A stretch of 64,000 bases of DNA, taken from contig NZ_CP068082.1 in the NCBI RefSeq assembly GCF_016724845.1, positions 4,216,001 to 4,280,000 of the forward strand, in the 5' to 3' direction. Source of the DNA: Sphingobacterium spiritivorum (GTDB lineage Bacteria > Bacteroidota > Bacteroidia > Sphingobacteriales > Sphingobacteriaceae). The notes under the pieces were generated by a model. It was given only the letters and a program-made list of their open reading frames with translations. It made no database searches and was not told the DNA's origin. The position numbers and the translations under genes are program-made. Positions 63,474 through 64,000 of this stretch are shown piece by piece. The stretch's first letter is position 1. Each line of letters opens with the position of its first letter.

Positions 63474-64000
63474 ATGAATAAAAAAGTATTTATAGTTGCG
63501 GCCAAGCGTACAGCTATCGGTAGTTTCGGAGGGGCACTTTCCACACTTTCCGCTACAGAACTGGGAGCTAAAGCTGTTTCCGCTGCTTTGGATCAATCCG
63601 GAATAGCTACTGAACATATAGATGAGCTGTTGATGGGATGTGTTCTGCAAGCTAACCTTGGGCAGGCTCCGGCACGTCAGGTGGCCAAAATCTCAGGTTT
63701 ACCGGATCAGGTTACTGTAACCACAATTAATAAAGTGTGCGCCAGTGGCATGAAAGCTGTATCTCTGGGTGCACAATCGATCCTATTGGGCGATGCCGAT
63801 GTCGTGCTGGCAGGAGGCATGGAAAGTATGAGTCAGACACCTTATTATGTTCCTGCAGCCCGGTGGGGTGCGAAGTATGGCAGTCAAAGTTTGGTAGACG
63901 GGGTGCAAAAAGATGGGCTAAGTGATGCATACACGCAGGATGCTATGGGCGTCTTCGGAGAATTATGTGCCGAAAAATATGCTATAGGACGCGAGGAGCA
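63474..64000 (+). CDS. Acetyl-CoA acyltransferase / thiolase (3' end cut by window)
   Basis: Starts at ATG 63474 and is open to the window edge: 175 residues plus two bases, roughly the first 45% of a ~390-residue thiolase. Motifs: R-T-A-I-G-S-F-G-G near the start and the active-site Cys89 in N-K-V-C-A-S-G-M-K-A. It would cleave 3-ketoacyl-CoA or condense acetyl-CoA. Together with the divergent acyl-CoA dehydrogenase and hydratase/dehydrogenase genes it completes a beta-oxidation set; the end products acetyl-CoA and, from odd or branched chains, propionyl-CoA feed the neighbouring prp operon. Confidence 0.93.
   Translation, partial: MNKKVFIVAAKRTAIGSFGGALSTLSATELGAKAVSAALDQSGIATEHIDELLMGCVLQANLGQAPARQVAKISGLPDQVTVTTINKVCASGMKAVSLGAQSILLGDADVVLAGGMESMSQTPYYVPAARWGAKYGSQSLVDGVQKDGLSDAYTQDAMGVFGELCAEKYAIGREE

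Overview
The window looks like chromosomal DNA of a member of the Bacteroidota, most likely Sphingobacteriaceae (Sphingobacterium or a close relative). The genus is my inference from gene content. The direct support is three SusC/SusD pairs, FecI/FecR-type sigma and anti-sigma pairs, Bacteroidota -7 elements (TAnnTTTG) ahead of several genes, and many secreted proteins with short type I or lipoprotein signals. I found no rRNA, tRNA, CRISPR array, transposase or phage gene.

Region 1 (1-17.9 kb) begins with the 3' end of a beta-propeller phytase gene. It is followed by an amino-sugar utilization locus. On the plus strand: nagA, a LacI-type regulator, two GH20 hexosaminidase-family genes and an FHS-type sugar permease. 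A second LacI-type regulator lies on the minus strand. Divergent from it is a SusC-SusD-fasciclin/DNRLRE-GH16-NagB operon. Two copies of ATGCAAACATTTGCAT lie in the divergent intergenic region, one overlapping the -33 element of the susC promoter, so control by the adjacent LacI-type regulator is likely. The locus would bind, cut, import and deacetylate/deaminate GlcNAc-containing glycans. No GlcNAc kinase is present in the window.

Region 2 (17.9-30.5 kb) is nearly all minus strand: a DUF4143-type AAA ATPase with palindromes at its start codon, a TraB/TIKI-like secreted protein, a secreted glutaminase, a small group (YARHG protein, unknown secreted protein, SIMPL lipoprotein), a 1959-residue alpha-2-macroglobulin-like protein with an inserted TonB-plug-like segment, and a small NTF2-like secreted protein.

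Region 3 (30.6-47.3 kb) holds two consecutive ECF sigma / FecR anti-sigma / SusC with STN domain / SusD systems. The second ends with a large secreted zinc metalloprotease. Both have a hairpin between fecR and susC. Unlike the locus in region 1, these look controlled by trans-envelope signalling.

Region 4 (47.3-54.9 kb) carries envelope and secreted proteins of uncertain function: a small membrane protein, a TlpA-like thioredoxin protein, two WG-repeat proteins, a short secreted protein and a DUF1772 membrane protein. Two short hairpin repeats lie near 51.6 kb.

Region 5 (55.2-64 kb) is propionyl-CoA and fatty-acyl-CoA catabolism: prpB-prpC-prpD with an FNR-box-like palindrome upstream, then (opposite strand) an acyl-CoA dehydrogenase and a two-domain hydratase/3-hydroxyacyl-CoA dehydrogenase, then (plus strand) a thiolase cut by the window end. 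Between prpD and the dehydrogenase gene lies a 0.8-kb non-coding stretch with two ~244-bp direct repeats and a decayed third copy.
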